Below are positions 36,020 through 44,238 of a stretch of DNA of 64,000 nt, in pieces. The translations under genes were made by a program, and so were the position numbers. Each line of letters starts with the position of its first letter. The first letter of the stretch is position 1. This DNA is from a virus. Below the pieces are notes generated by a model. The model saw only the letters and a program-made list of their open reading frames with translations. It was not told where the DNA came from and did no database searches. The DNA lies in IMG/VR virus record IMGVR_UViG_3300049855_000348, positions 126,001-190,000 of that record. One strand, written 5' to 3'.

Positions 36020-36196
36020 ATGAACCTCAAGCCCCTCGTCGAAGATACCTGTTCCGGCAACGTGGCTGCATTTACCCGGGCTCGCATTGGTGGCGGGGAT
36101 GACAAGGTCGTCCGCAAGCCTGTAGAAAAGAAGAAGGGTACCGGACTCAAGCCCGGTACCCTCTTCGACTTCGTCAACGGCTACAAGAAACGCTAG
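36020..36196 (+). CDS. Possible small basic protein, 58 aa
   Basis: The frame (MNLKPLVEDTCSGNVAAFTR...) has a plausible protein composition with a lysine-rich centre and ends FDFVNGYKKR. It is directly preceded by a four-codon mini-frame (ATG GCT ACA TAA) and TACATA-AGCC. Its stop shares a CTAG palindrome with the stop of the opposing 458-residue gene. A terminator hairpin for that opposing gene lies inside this frame, so the coding call is uncertain. Confidence 0.5.
   Translation: MNLKPLVEDTCSGNVAAFTRARIGGGDDKVVRKPVEKKKGTGLKPGTLFDFVNGYKKR
36136..36161 (-). terminator. Rho-independent terminator of the 458-residue gene
   Basis: A 9-bp stem (GGGTACCGG with CCGGTACCC) with an 8-base loop is followed on the minus strand by TTCTTCTTTTCT. 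It lies about 30 bases past the stop at 36193. On the plus strand there is no T tract. Confidence 0.65.
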
Positions 36197-37569
36197 CCGG
36201 CAAGCTGACCGGTTGCCTTGAGCAATCCGTTCAGCAGATCTTCAGCCGAGGCCGAGGCACCTGCCGGGGGTGGATTGCTGACCGGTGGAGCCTGCTGGAC
36301 CGACGATTGAGCCACGACCGGGGGCACAACAGGGTTCGTCGATACCGAGGGCGGTACGGGCATCCCAGCGTCACTGCGGATGGCAGCCTTGATGTCAGAG
36401 ACCTTCTCCAGGTCCTCCAACTTGGGCATGCTCACCCGGGTTGATGGCAGGGTAGCAGGAGCCGAGTGCAGGGGCGGCGGCACATGCTGGTGGCTGGTGG
36501 TGGGCTCGGCTGGCTTGAAGACCACAACCGGTTCCTGAGGCTGTGCGGTCGGACCATTGATCGGCACCCCACCCTCCTTGAACAAGCTCTGCTGGCCTTT
36601 GCTGGCGTTCTCCTTGGCGATCACGGCGTCAGACTCGGCGATGAGCGCCTTGTATGCCTTCTCAGCGTCGGTGATGTTCTTGGCCCCGGTGACGGTCTCG
36701 ATCTGCTCCGGAGTGAACATGCTACGGCTGTTCAACTCGTCGACCATCTTTTTGAGATCGGCGTCGATCTGTTCCTTGGTGCGACGACCACGCTGAACCG
36801 TTCCAGAGATCGGCGGCTTGCTGCTACCAACACCAGTCAGGATCTGCTTGGTATCGGTGGTGACACCGGCTGTCTGAGCGGGTGATCCGAGGCTGGGCGG
36901 GGTGGCCGGCTGACCGTTGTTGCTGAAGGGGAGCGATGTCACCTCGTAGATGTCCGGCACTTCAATGTCGATCCAGTCGACCGCATCCATCATCATCTCC
37001 ATCGCCCAGTCGGTCGAATAGAGAGGGAAACTACCAAGCTGACGAGCCGCGATCTCCGCTTCGGCCAGGATGACACCGAACACATAGCGATCAGGAACCT
37101 GACCAGCACCGCCGATGGTGCCGAGTTTGATGAGACGACCGGCGATATCGGCATCGTAGTCCTTCACCACACGGTTTTTCACGTCGGTGCCGGAGAGTTC
37201 CAGCGTCGCAAAAGTGGCGGTTACCAGACCAAACGAGCAATCCCACTTCACGCGGGCATTGAGTGATGCCATCAGACGCTGTTGGTCACTGACCATCAGG
37301 CAACCTTTGTCGTTGCCCTCAAGTTTGTTCTTCAGGTACCAACCCCAGACCTCGTTCGAGTTGATGTTCTGGACTCGACTGGTGTTGTCCAAGCTGATGA
37401 TGTTCTTCTCAGCATCGAACTTGAAATTCTTGTGGTTGGCCTGGATCGCCTTGAGCAGGTACTTCACCGGCACGCCGATGACACGCGCCATCTCGAAGGC
37501 GGTGAACTTCGGCAAGACATCCTTGCTGAGCTTGATCGACTCGACGATGGATTCACGAGTGATTTTCAT
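36193..37569 (-). CDS. Unknown phage protein, 458 aa
   Basis: The N-terminal 230 residues look folded, with a helical start (TAFEMARVIGVPVKYLLKAIQ) that could be a winged-helix-like segment and several Trp/Met-rich helices (YSTDWAMEMMMDAVDWIDIEV). Residues 230-450 are largely P/S/T/A-rich and probably disordered, apart from a helical piece around 270-320 (RRTKEQIDADLKKMVDEL). GGGAG precedes the ATG. It is followed by a terminator and preceded by a coupled 265-residue gene. Confidence 0.65.
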   Translation of the reverse strand: MKITRESIVESIKLSKDVLPKFTAFEMARVIGVPVKYLLKAIQANHKNFKFDAEKNIISLDNTSRVQNINSNEVWGWYLKNKLEGNDKGCLMVSDQQRLMASLNARVKWDCSFGLVTATFATLELSGTDVKNRVVKDYDADIAGRLIKLGTIGGAGQVPDRYVFGVILAEAEIAARQLGSFPLYSTDWAMEMMMDAVDWIDIEVPDIYEVTSLPFSNNGQPATPPSLGSPAQTAGVTTDTKQILTGVGSSKPPISGTVQRGRRTKEQIDADLKKMVDELNSRSMFTPEQIETVTGAKNITDAEKAYKALIAESDAVIAKENASKGQQSLFKEGGVPINGPTAQPQEPVVVFKPAEPTTSHQHVPPPLHSAPATLPSTRVSMPKLEDLEKVSDIKAAIRSDAGMPVPPSVSTNPVVPPVVAQSSVQQAPPVSNPPPAGASASAEDLLNGLLKATGQLAG

Positions 37570-38363
37570 GAGTCGGCTCCCTTATGAGCGAGTTGTTGAC
37601 CGGTGATGGTGATCGTGCCGGAAGTGGTGACGATGTGGACATAGCCGCTGTCGGCTTCCACCTCGATGTCGAGCACGACACCACCACGACACTTGCTGTC
37701 TGGTGTGGTATCGAGTCGACCGAAGAGCTTGGAAGAGAGTTCGGTGTGAAGCTGTTGGAAAGGACGTTCCAGACCGTTGGCCTGAATCAGTGTCTTGGCC
37801 GTCGAATAGGTCGCTTCGTTCTGTGCCAGCGCATAGGCAGCTTCCAGCATCGACTGGAGTTTCTTGTGATCGGTGCGCGGCGGCTTGACGGTGATATTCA
37901 CTGGTCTTTGCGGGGCTGCGATGGTTGGAGCCGGAGCACCAGGAGCGACAGCAGGGGCGCTAGTCGCTGGGCGTGTTGGATCTACCGGGCGCAGATGCTT
38001 TCCAGCCGCAAGGGTTGACGGAGCGACCGCAGCCACGGTGACACCAGACTCACTGATGGGTGAACCGAGCGGAATCGGGCCATTCTCTTCGTGCGGTCGA
38101 GGAACAGCACCTCCAGCACCCATGATCTCAGGAACCGAACCTTCTTCACTGTCGAGATTGATCGCCTTTTTCGGATCGAACGACACGCTCTTGTTCATCT
38201 GAGTTGGTGTCTTCTTCTCATTGAGGACAGTGACGATCTCGGTGTCGTTCAGTTGTCCGAACAGAGCGGCGGTCCATCCGAGAGATTTCACCTTGTGCCA
38301 GATAACACCCTTGGCGATCATGTTCCCTTTGTATGGAATCAGTTCATCGTGATCAAAAGCCAT
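37566..38363 (-). CDS. Unknown phage protein, 265 aa
   Basis: The ATG at 38363 (MAFDHDELIPYKGNMIAKGV) is preferred because the longer frame would run into the resolvase gene. The N-terminal 70 residues and the C-terminal 90 residues (ending with a beta-rich VVLDIEVEADSGYVHIVTT) look ordered, with an A/P/T-rich linker between. Its stop overlaps the next gene's start (ATGA). No family is recognised. Confidence 0.6.
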   Translation of the reverse strand: MAFDHDELIPYKGNMIAKGVIWHKVKSLGWTAALFGQLNDTEIVTVLNEKKTPTQMNKSVSFDPKKAINLDSEEGSVPEIMGAGGAVPRPHEENGPIPLGSPISESGVTVAAVAPSTLAAGKHLRPVDPTRPATSAPAVAPGAPAPTIAAPQRPVNITVKPPRTDHKKLQSMLEAAYALAQNEATYSTAKTLIQANGLERPFQQLHTELSSKLFGRLDTTPDSKCRGGVVLDIEVEADSGYVHIVTTSGTITITGQQLAHKGADS

Positions 38364-38370
38364 GGTTTCT

Positions 38371-38973
38371 TTACCTGTAAATGGTGATTTTAGCGGCAAC
38401 ATCAAGATCGTCCTTACGAACGCCCAAAGTGCCAGGAATGGGTTTCGCATAGGCAACCAGTGATATCCGTCCTAAGACATAGGCGTCAGCGATATTGTTG
38501 TCGCTGGATTCAAAAGTCCAGCGTTTGTAGACCCCGAGCATCACTTGGTCCTTCTCACACGTCCCTTTGCCGGTGGCGAACTTCTTCAGTCCATTGGTGC
38601 CACAGCAGGCGAAGTGCCAGTCGGTCCTGCTCATCATGATTCTGAAGTGCCAGCCCAGACCACCGAGCTTGGCCATCTGATGAGCTTGAGAGAAGGCGAA
38701 GTCTTCCATCACCGCACAGACCTTGCGACCAGCAGCGATCTCGGTGACAAACTTGTAGGTCTCACTGAACAAAGTGACGATGCGGTGGACTTCATCCATC
38801 GGCGTCGAGCCGGCCTTGGTAGAGATCAGTTTCTGGCCAAGCAATGTGCCCTGGTCGTCAAAGATACAGACGCCAGTGCCGGTCATCGACTGGTCGATGC
38901 CAACATAGACCCCACCCTTCACCCAGGGAGAGACTTGCACGCATGCGGGTACGAGGTTCTTTTTCTTAGCCAC
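38371..38973 (-). CDS. RuvC-like Holliday-junction resolvase / RNase H-fold nuclease
   Basis: The GTG at 38973 is chosen because GGAAGG lies six bases upstream, giving 200 residues. GIDQSMTGTGVCI (first Asp, about residue 27), VMEDFAF (Glu, about 88) and the C-terminal SSDNNIADAYVLG (Asp, about 158-161) with a preceding GKGTCEKDQVM match the RuvC/YqgF-type active site of phage resolvases. It would cut branched DNA made during recombination-dependent replication, clearing it for packaging. T4 uses the unrelated endonuclease VII for this step. It overlaps the stop of the 86-residue gene. Confidence 0.78.
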   Translation of the reverse strand: MAKKKNLVPACVQVSPWVKGGVYVGIDQSMTGTGVCIFDDQGTLLGQKLISTKAGSTPMDEVHRIVTLFSETYKFVTEIAAGRKVCAVMEDFAFSQAHQMAKLGGLGWHFRIMMSRTDWHFACCGTNGLKKFATGKGTCEKDQVMLGVYKRWTFESSDNNIADAYVLGRISLVAYAKPIPGTLGVRKDDLDVAAKITIYR

Positions 38974-39226
38974 TGACACCCTTCCGTCGCGCCCATCGAC
39001 GTTCGTGTTCGACATTCACCGCTGCGACTTCTTCAGCTTTCAGCGATGGTGACGTGAGCGCACGGAAGTGTTCAGCCTTGAGGCGGATCTCATGTGCGAC
39101 ACGACGCAGTTCGGCTTGGGCCACACCTGCGCCGTGCCCGCCAGCCGCTACCTTCTCTCGATTCAAACGCTGGCTGTTGGCCAGGGTCACGAGATCGTCA
39201 AAGATGCGGATGGCGTCAGGAGTCAT
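38966..39226 (-). CDS. Small helical protein of unknown function, 86 aa
   Basis: Nearly all helix by composition (MTPDAIRIFDDLVTLANSQR... VAHEIRLKAEHFRALTSPSL). Its start overlaps the upstream stop (TGATG) and its stop overlaps the resolvase GTG, so it is tightly coupled to both. It may partner the resolvase, but only context supports this. Confidence 0.6.
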   Translation of the reverse strand: MTPDAIRIFDDLVTLANSQRLNREKVAAGGHGAGVAQAELRRVAHEIRLKAEHFRALTSPSLKAEEVAAVNVEHERRWARRKGVSG

Positions 39227-39777
39227 CAGACGTGGTTGTAGCCGTCCCCACCGTTATCGACGATGCTCTTGGCAGCAACGTTGATCGATGGAGCGGTACC
39301 AGACTTCGGCCAGTTGGTGTCGAGATCGCGGTTGGCGATATCGGTTTCGTTGACGATGAACGGACGGATCAGACGTTCAGCCCATCCACCGACTTCAACC
39401 TGAGCCAAGGTGGCTGACTTGTAGAGGATCATGCGACCTTCGTCGCCGACCTGAGCACCTGCGGACATGATCTTTTCGATCACACCGCCACCAACGACAG
39501 CGCGGGTCGTGTAGGTGTACTCGGATGACGACTTGAGGAACGTGTAGTCCTGGTTCGGTTTGAGACCACTGTTGGTCGGCACGAAGCCAGAGCCATGCAC
39601 CGTCGGGACACGCAGAACTTTTGACGGCACCTCTTTCTGCGCTGTCAGACCCGGCTGAACAACGAAGTTCATGTCCCCGATGGTGAACTGGAGGACCTGA
39701 TTCTTCTGGTTGTTCTGCGTCTGGAGTGCAGGGTTCTGATTCACTGCCGTCGAATCAAATGGATAGGTGGCGAGCAT
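39226..39777 (-). CDS. Unknown protein, 183 aa (late-type start chosen)
   Basis: Two starts are possible. The ATG at 39777 (MLATYPFDSTAVNQNPAL) follows a TACATAGG box and GGAG. The ATG at 39849 overlaps the stop of the Mre11-Rad50 gene and would add a hydrophobic signal-peptide-like end (MIRTLALLTLIFAASSYIG). I prefer the shorter form. The body is beta-rich (VLQFTIGDMNFVVQPGL, YTYTTRAVVGGGVIEKI), suggesting a virion or exported protein. No family is recognised. Confidence 0.55.
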   Translation of the reverse strand: MLATYPFDSTAVNQNPALQTQNNQKNQVLQFTIGDMNFVVQPGLTAQKEVPSKVLRVPTVHGSGFVPTNSGLKPNQDYTFLKSSSEYTYTTRAVVGGGVIEKIMSAGAQVGDEGRMILYKSATLAQVEVGGWAERLIRPFIVNETDIANRDLDTNWPKSGTAPSINVAAKSIVDNGGDGYNHV

Positions 39778-39793
39778 GGCGTGTTTCTCCACG

Positions 39794-39801
39794 CCTATGT
39801 A
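39794..39801 (-). promoter_or_regulatory. Candidate late promoter box TACATAGG
   Basis: The box is 16 bases upstream of the ATG at 39777, with GGAG between. It lies inside the longer alternative frame and supports the internal start. Confidence 0.35.
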
Positions 39802-39845
39802 GCTGGACGCAGCGAAAATCAGAGTCAGGAGGGCCAGGGTCCTGA

Positions 39846-42800
39846 TCATACCGGTTTGATCGCCCAGGAGGTCTGCTCATCGACCATGGTGGCCACGATG
39901 GTACCAGCACGGCTGGAACCCGGCACATCGGCGTGGGTGATGACGAAGATCCGCTTCACCCGATTGACCATGGAAGCGATCAGATCCTGCACGGCACGGC
40001 GACCCTTCACGTCGAGGGCGTCGAAGACTTCGTCGAGGGCCAAGAAGCCGGCACGGTGCCGAGAACGCTGACGGGCCAACTCGAAGATCGAGAATAGCGC
40101 AGCCAGATCGGTCCACTTGCGCTGACCGCCTGAGCGCCGGCCATACCGTTCCTGGTAGGTCAGATCCGAGTTGAAGGTGAGGGTCATCTTCCCGCCGAAG
40201 TGTTGTCCGATGTAGGACTGGACGACGAGATTGAGTTGTTTCACGCTCTGGTCAAGCAGGAAACCCCTCATGGAGCCCTTAGCGGCAAAAGCCTTGTCCC
40301 AGAACGTGATGTAAGCCGATTTCAGGTCCAGGGCATGCGCCTGAGCCTTTGAGGTTTCCATCGCAGCGAACGCAGCCTGTCGGTCGGCGACCAAACGGTC
40401 CTTGGCGATCTTCAGAGCGGCAGCCGGGTCGGTGGCGGTGAGGTTGCGCTCCTCTTGAGCCAGGGCCGCCTCGGTAGCGGCTCCACCAGCCTCCAGGGCC
40501 GACTTTTCTTGCAGGAGGGCCGAGAGTTCCCCGGTGAGGCGTTTGTGCTCATCCTGAGCCTTCTGGAGGGCTTCTTTGGCCGAGACGAGATCCGTCACCG
40601 CCTGTGATGCCAGGATCAGATCGGCCTTGGTCCGGTAGGCACTCATGATGGCAAGTAGACCGTCGAGGATCCGCTGGAAGCCGGAGGCAGTGATGATGTC
40701 CTCCAGCCTCTCCGGCATGGGCAGGCACTGGTTGGCCTGTTCTGCGAATCGAGCATCGACCTGCTGCCGGCGTACGGCGATGGCCTGCAACCGAGCTTCC
40801 ATGTCCGGCAGGGACTTGGTCAGCGTTTCGAGCACGGTCTTGGCCGCAGCCAACTGGGCCAGGGTGGCGAGACCCTTGAGGGATTCATCAGCCTGAACTC
40901 GCAGTGCCTGGGCTTCGCTGATGAGTTTGGTCTGTTCGGCTTTGTAGGTCCGGTACCCTGCTCGCAGGCTCTCCAACTCAGCGTTGAGACCCTTCACCAC
41001 GTTGACCATCGATTCGCCATTGATCGAAGTCAGACACGTCGGGCAGTCACCACCAGTGGTGAGCTTTGAGAGCTTTTCAGCCTTCTGTGAGATCGGCGTT
41101 GCTTGCGTGGTGGTGGCCTCGGCCTTCGCACCTTCAGCCGCAGCCAACTGATCTTTCTGTGTTGCCTCTTGGCGGAGGACGTTGGCACGTTCATTGGCAG
41201 CAACCACTGCCGCTTCCTGTTTCAGTGCCGCTTCGAGACCAGTGATGCGATCACGAACAGTGCCGATCTCCGACTTGAGGATGTTCTCCTCGTTGGTGAT
41301 GTTGTTGTGATCGATGCAGCGGGAATTCCAAAGCGATTGAAAGCGAACGATGTTCTTGTTGGTCTCTTCCGCCTTGTCGACGTTGGCCTTCGCCTCGACA
41401 CGGATCGCCTCGACACCACCAGAGAGTAGTTGGACCTTCTCGGTCGCAGCCTTCACCACATCGTTGCTGTACTGAATAGTCTGCTCACCACTGGCTTCTG
41501 CATACATCAAACGTTCGCGTTCTTGACGCATCTTGACCTGATGGTCGTTCTTGCGCTGGGCCACTGAACTCAACATCACCTGATGATTCTTTTCAGCGTC
41601 GAGGATCTGCGTTTCGATGGCAGAGATCTGCGCTGCTGAGCGTTCGATTTCACCAGCACGAACCTTCTGAATGTTGGCCTGTTGTTCGAGTTGATCACTC
41701 ATGAGTTTCTTCAACTCACGAGTCTTCTCCAGGTAAGCGTCGAAGCGTTCGAGACCCAGCATCTCTTCGATCATGGCACGACGTTTCTTCTCGTCTCCGG
41801 TCATGAAGTTGGCCGTCACGTTTTGGCCCATGATGTAGGAACGACTGTAGGTCTCACGGTCGATGCCGATGAGATCGATGATCATCTTCTGGGTAGCTTT
41901 CGGATCACCCTTCTCGAATGACTCTTGATAGACGCCATCCTTGTAGACCTTCACACCAGTACCGCCGAGGTCGTGGTACTTGCGGAAGCGTTCGATGCTC
42001 CAGCCGTTGGCATGGTTCACCCGAACGTAGCAGTTCTTCCCCTTGCCGGTGAACTGAGGGTCGTAGACCACATCGTCAGCCTTCATCTCATCACGGATGG
42101 TCTCGCCGAAGTAGCACCAGAAGATAGCTTCGAGGAACGTGCTCTTGCCGGCACCGTTCTCACCTTCGAGGTACCACACGCCTGGACGCAGGTCATCAAA
42201 ATTGATGGTGATCTTTTCCTTCACACCAAGGAAGCCCTCAAGAGTCAGGCTGGAGACTTCACCATCGAAAGCCATGCCACCCTTTTCGGCATCTTGGAAA
42301 CGTGAATTCACCTCAGCGATGATCGATTTGCCGAACTGGATGGTGATGTCCACATCCAATTGACTATCGCCAGTGATGACCGACTTCACGAAGGGCTCGA
42401 CGAGGCCAGCGGCGGAGGTGGCTTCAACACCGAGGACTTCAACCTCCTGATCACGAATCGCTTTCTCGATGACCGACTCTTTGCGTACCGAGATGACACC
42501 GGCAGCTTCGAGCTTCAGTTGCAGGGCTTCGTGCTGCTCATCGGTGACGAGGTCGTCATAGATGACAGTGACGAAGCAGTCCTTGAGTGTGGTCAGATCC
42601 TGCGGCAGATCGCTGACACCGAGAACCTTGAAGGCATCGTGGTGTGGATTGAGGATGAACCGGTCGTTACCGGTATCCATGTCGAGGACCATGATACCAC
42701 GCTGGTCACCGGCATCGCCGAAATTGAACTGGAGGGGTGAGCCGCAATAGGTCACCCGGTGATCCATGCGCTGGAAGACGTGGAAGTGGCCAGAGTAGGT

Positions 42801-43337
42801 GGCCTTGAATGGGGCGAACACGTCGGGACCGACAGCACCAGAGAAGGTGGTCTTGTAGCGGGTGTTCTGTACCGCACCGTTGATGCCGAGGTGACCGAAC
42901 ACGGTCATCTTGGCGGCACGCTCGGGGAACTGCCGGGCGAAGTCCTGCACGAAGGCGACGATCTTCGACTGGTCTTCGTAGTAGGGGATGAACAGGAAAT
43001 GATCACCTACCGGGGTGATCTCACGGAAGACCTTGATCTTCGGATGCATATCCAGTCCGTCGAGACTGCTGACGGAGGTAGAATGCTTGAGGTTGAGATC
43101 GTGGTTGCCCAGGGTGAGGAACACCGGCCACTTGTCGGCGAGCTTGCGAAAGAAGTTGATGGCAGCCGACTGGCTGACCACATCGACCGCTTCACGGGTA
43201 ACCAGGGCATCACCCATGCAGACGACGGCCTGCACGCCTTGTCGTTGGAACTCTTCAATGATCCAGTCGCCGGTTTTGATGATGCGATCCAGCCCCTGTG
43301 GCTGGAAGTGGATGTCAGAGAAGATTCCAAGTTGCAT
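39846..43337 (-). CDS. Single-chain Mre11-Rad50 (gp47-gp46) fusion
   Basis: One 1163-residue protein holds both subunits of the T4 gp46/gp47 (SbcCD) nuclease. The N-terminal Mre11 part has all phosphoesterase motifs: FSDIHF (D8, H10), MGD (42-43), GNHD (77-80), FGHLG and SGHFH (about 185). After a capping region of about 150 residues, the Rad50 part has Walker A GENGAGKST (about 385-393), long coiled coils, a CPTC zinc hook (about 764), the signature SGGQRK (about 1070), Walker B with FLALDEVFDALD (about 1102) and a terminal ITHAD. It resects DNA ends for UvsX loading. In T4 the two subunits are separate genes. The ATG at 43337 is chosen because it lies exactly six bases after the -10 box; another ATG is one codon upstream. 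Confidence 0.95.
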   Translation of the reverse strand: MQLGIFSDIHFQPQGLDRIIKTGDWIIEEFQRQGVQAVVCMGDALVTREAVDVVSQSAAINFFRKLADKWPVFLTLGNHDLNLKHSTSVSSLDGLDMHPKIKVFREITPVGDHFLFIPYYEDQSKIVAFVQDFARQFPERAAKMTVFGHLGINGAVQNTRYKTTFSGAVGPDVFAPFKATYSGHFHVFQRMDHRVTYCGSPLQFNFGDAGDQRGIMVLDMDTGNDRFILNPHHDAFKVLGVSDLPQDLTTLKDCFVTVIYDDLVTDEQHEALQLKLEAAGVISVRKESVIEKAIRDQEVEVLGVEATSAAGLVEPFVKSVITGDSQLDVDITIQFGKSIIAEVNSRFQDAEKGGMAFDGEVSSLTLEGFLGVKEKITINFDDLRPGVWYLEGENGAGKSTFLEAIFWCYFGETIRDEMKADDVVYDPQFTGKGKNCYVRVNHANGWSIERFRKYHDLGGTGVKVYKDGVYQESFEKGDPKATQKMIIDLIGIDRETYSRSYIMGQNVTANFMTGDEKKRRAMIEEMLGLERFDAYLEKTRELKKLMSDQLEQQANIQKVRAGEIERSAAQISAIETQILDAEKNHQVMLSSVAQRKNDHQVKMRQERERLMYAEASGEQTIQYSNDVVKAATEKVQLLSGGVEAIRVEAKANVDKAEETNKNIVRFQSLWNSRCIDHNNITNEENILKSEIGTVRDRITGLEAALKQEAAVVAANERANVLRQEATQKDQLAAAEGAKAEATTTQATPISQKAEKLSKLTTGGDCPTCLTSINGESMVNVVKGLNAELESLRAGYRTYKAEQTKLISEAQALRVQADESLKGLATLAQLAAAKTVLETLTKSLPDMEARLQAIAVRRQQVDARFAEQANQCLPMPERLEDIITASGFQRILDGLLAIMSAYRTKADLILASQAVTDLVSAKEALQKAQDEHKRLTGELSALLQEKSALEAGGAATEAALAQEERNLTATDPAAALKIAKDRLVADRQAAFAAMETSKAQAHALDLKSAYITFWDKAFAAKGSMRGFLLDQSVKQLNLVVQSYIGQHFGGKMTLTFNSDLTYQERYGRRSGGQRKWTDLAALFSIFELARQRSRHRAGFLALDEVFDALDVKGRRAVQDLIASMVNRVKRIFVITHADVPGSSRAGTIVATMVDEQTSWAIKPV

Positions 43338-43343
43338 CATCTC

Positions 43344-43371
43344 ATCCTAGCGACATTTTGGTCTAAGTCAA
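43344..43371 (-). promoter_or_regulatory. Sigma-70 promoter with operator-like spacer
   Basis: On the minus strand TTGACT and TAGGAT are 16 bases apart, with the spacer TAGACCAAAATGTCGC carrying the operator half-sites. Transcription is predicted to begin on the A of the ATG at 43337. Confidence 0.75.
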
Positions 43372-43676
43372 ATGGACAGCGGCTTGCCCGCCAGCACGTC
43401 ATTTAGGGTCCAACGAGACCTCATCACTTTTTATCACACGTTCTCGTCTGATGGGGATTACCCGTGTGGTACCTGGGAATCTAGTCCCTTGGCGGTTAGA
43501 GCCACCGGCTCGATCTACGTCTGATGTGAGGATTGAATTACCCCAGCATTTCAACTACTCGGATCAGGAGTCACCGTCCCGGCTTCGCGTAGCCTCGAAA
43601 TGCCGAGGTTTCCGGCTTGGCTACCATATCGGTGAAGTTTGGTGGGCTACCGACGCTCCCACCAGGAATCCATGAT
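43372..43676. other. Gene-free structured intergenic region
   Basis: No convincing gene is seen on either strand. The region has several short perfect hairpins: GGGA-N6-TCCC (43475-43488), GAGCC-ACC-GGCTC (43499-43511) and CCTCG-N6-CGAGG (43593-43608), plus CACACG paired with CGTGTG around 43433-43466. It may hold a non-coding RNA or a long leader, but none of it fits a tRNA. Confidence 0.4.
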
Positions 43677-44237
43677 TCAGATTGGGAGAATCACCATGTA
43701 GGCGAACAGCATCTGCTCATCGGGCGCACGCACGTGGCTACCTGGGCTGAAGACGAAGAGGGTTGTGTTGGGGCGATGGTTGTCGAGCAACCACTTCTCC
43801 AGATCCACCATGGTGGCGAACTTGGTCAGCACGGTCTCTGCCGCACTGCCCTTCCATGGGAAACGGGTGTCCGGTGCCTGACGGATATCCATCTTCAGCT
43901 TGGCAGCTTCGGCAGCAGCCTTCACCCCTTCGATGGTGATGAACTTGCCATCCGAGGTTTGACTGACGCTGACTTCACCTTGGATGAGCTTGCGGGTCTT
44001 GCCGTCAGGGAAGATCACGACGTTCACCCAGCGTTCGACGCCGTTCTCAGACACCTTGGTCTTGATGACGGCGAAGCACCAACGACCGGCGAGCGACTTG
44101 TCGGTGGCGACGATGCGCTTGGCAGCTTCCTGAGGGGAGGCATGACCGGTTTCATCGATCATCTGTCCCATGAAGTCGTACCACGTCTGGCCGACGTAGG
44201 TGGGAATTTGCTTGGTGGTGACGCTGGCAGTAATCAT
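43677..44237 (-). CDS. Unknown phage protein, 186 aa
   Basis: It starts MITASVTTKQIPTYVGQTWY. The sequence is mixed alpha/beta (RWCFAVIKTKVSENGVERWVNVVIFPDGKTRKL suggests antiparallel strands). No domain is recognised. It is the last gene of the replication-side minus operon and starts one base past the stop of the 143-residue gene. Confidence 0.65.
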   Translation of the reverse strand: MITASVTTKQIPTYVGQTWYDFMGQMIDETGHASPQEAAKRIVATDKSLAGRWCFAVIKTKVSENGVERWVNVVIFPDGKTRKLIQGEVSVSQTSDGKFITIEGVKAAAEAAKLKMDIRQAPDTRFPWKGSAAETVLTKFATMVDLEKWLLDNHRPNTTLFVFSPGSHVRAPDEQMLFAYMVILPI

Positions 44238-44238
44238 A

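Noticed and set aside
39778-39849. Signal peptide at the start of the gene ending at 39226
   Set aside because: A promoter-like TACATAGG and GGAG lie inside this segment and support the ATG at 39777; the longer form is noted as an alternative.
43440-43520. tRNA-like text (GGTTAGAGCCACC, GGCTCGATC)
   Set aside because: No complete cloverleaf with acceptor, D, anticodon and T arms could be drawn on either strand.
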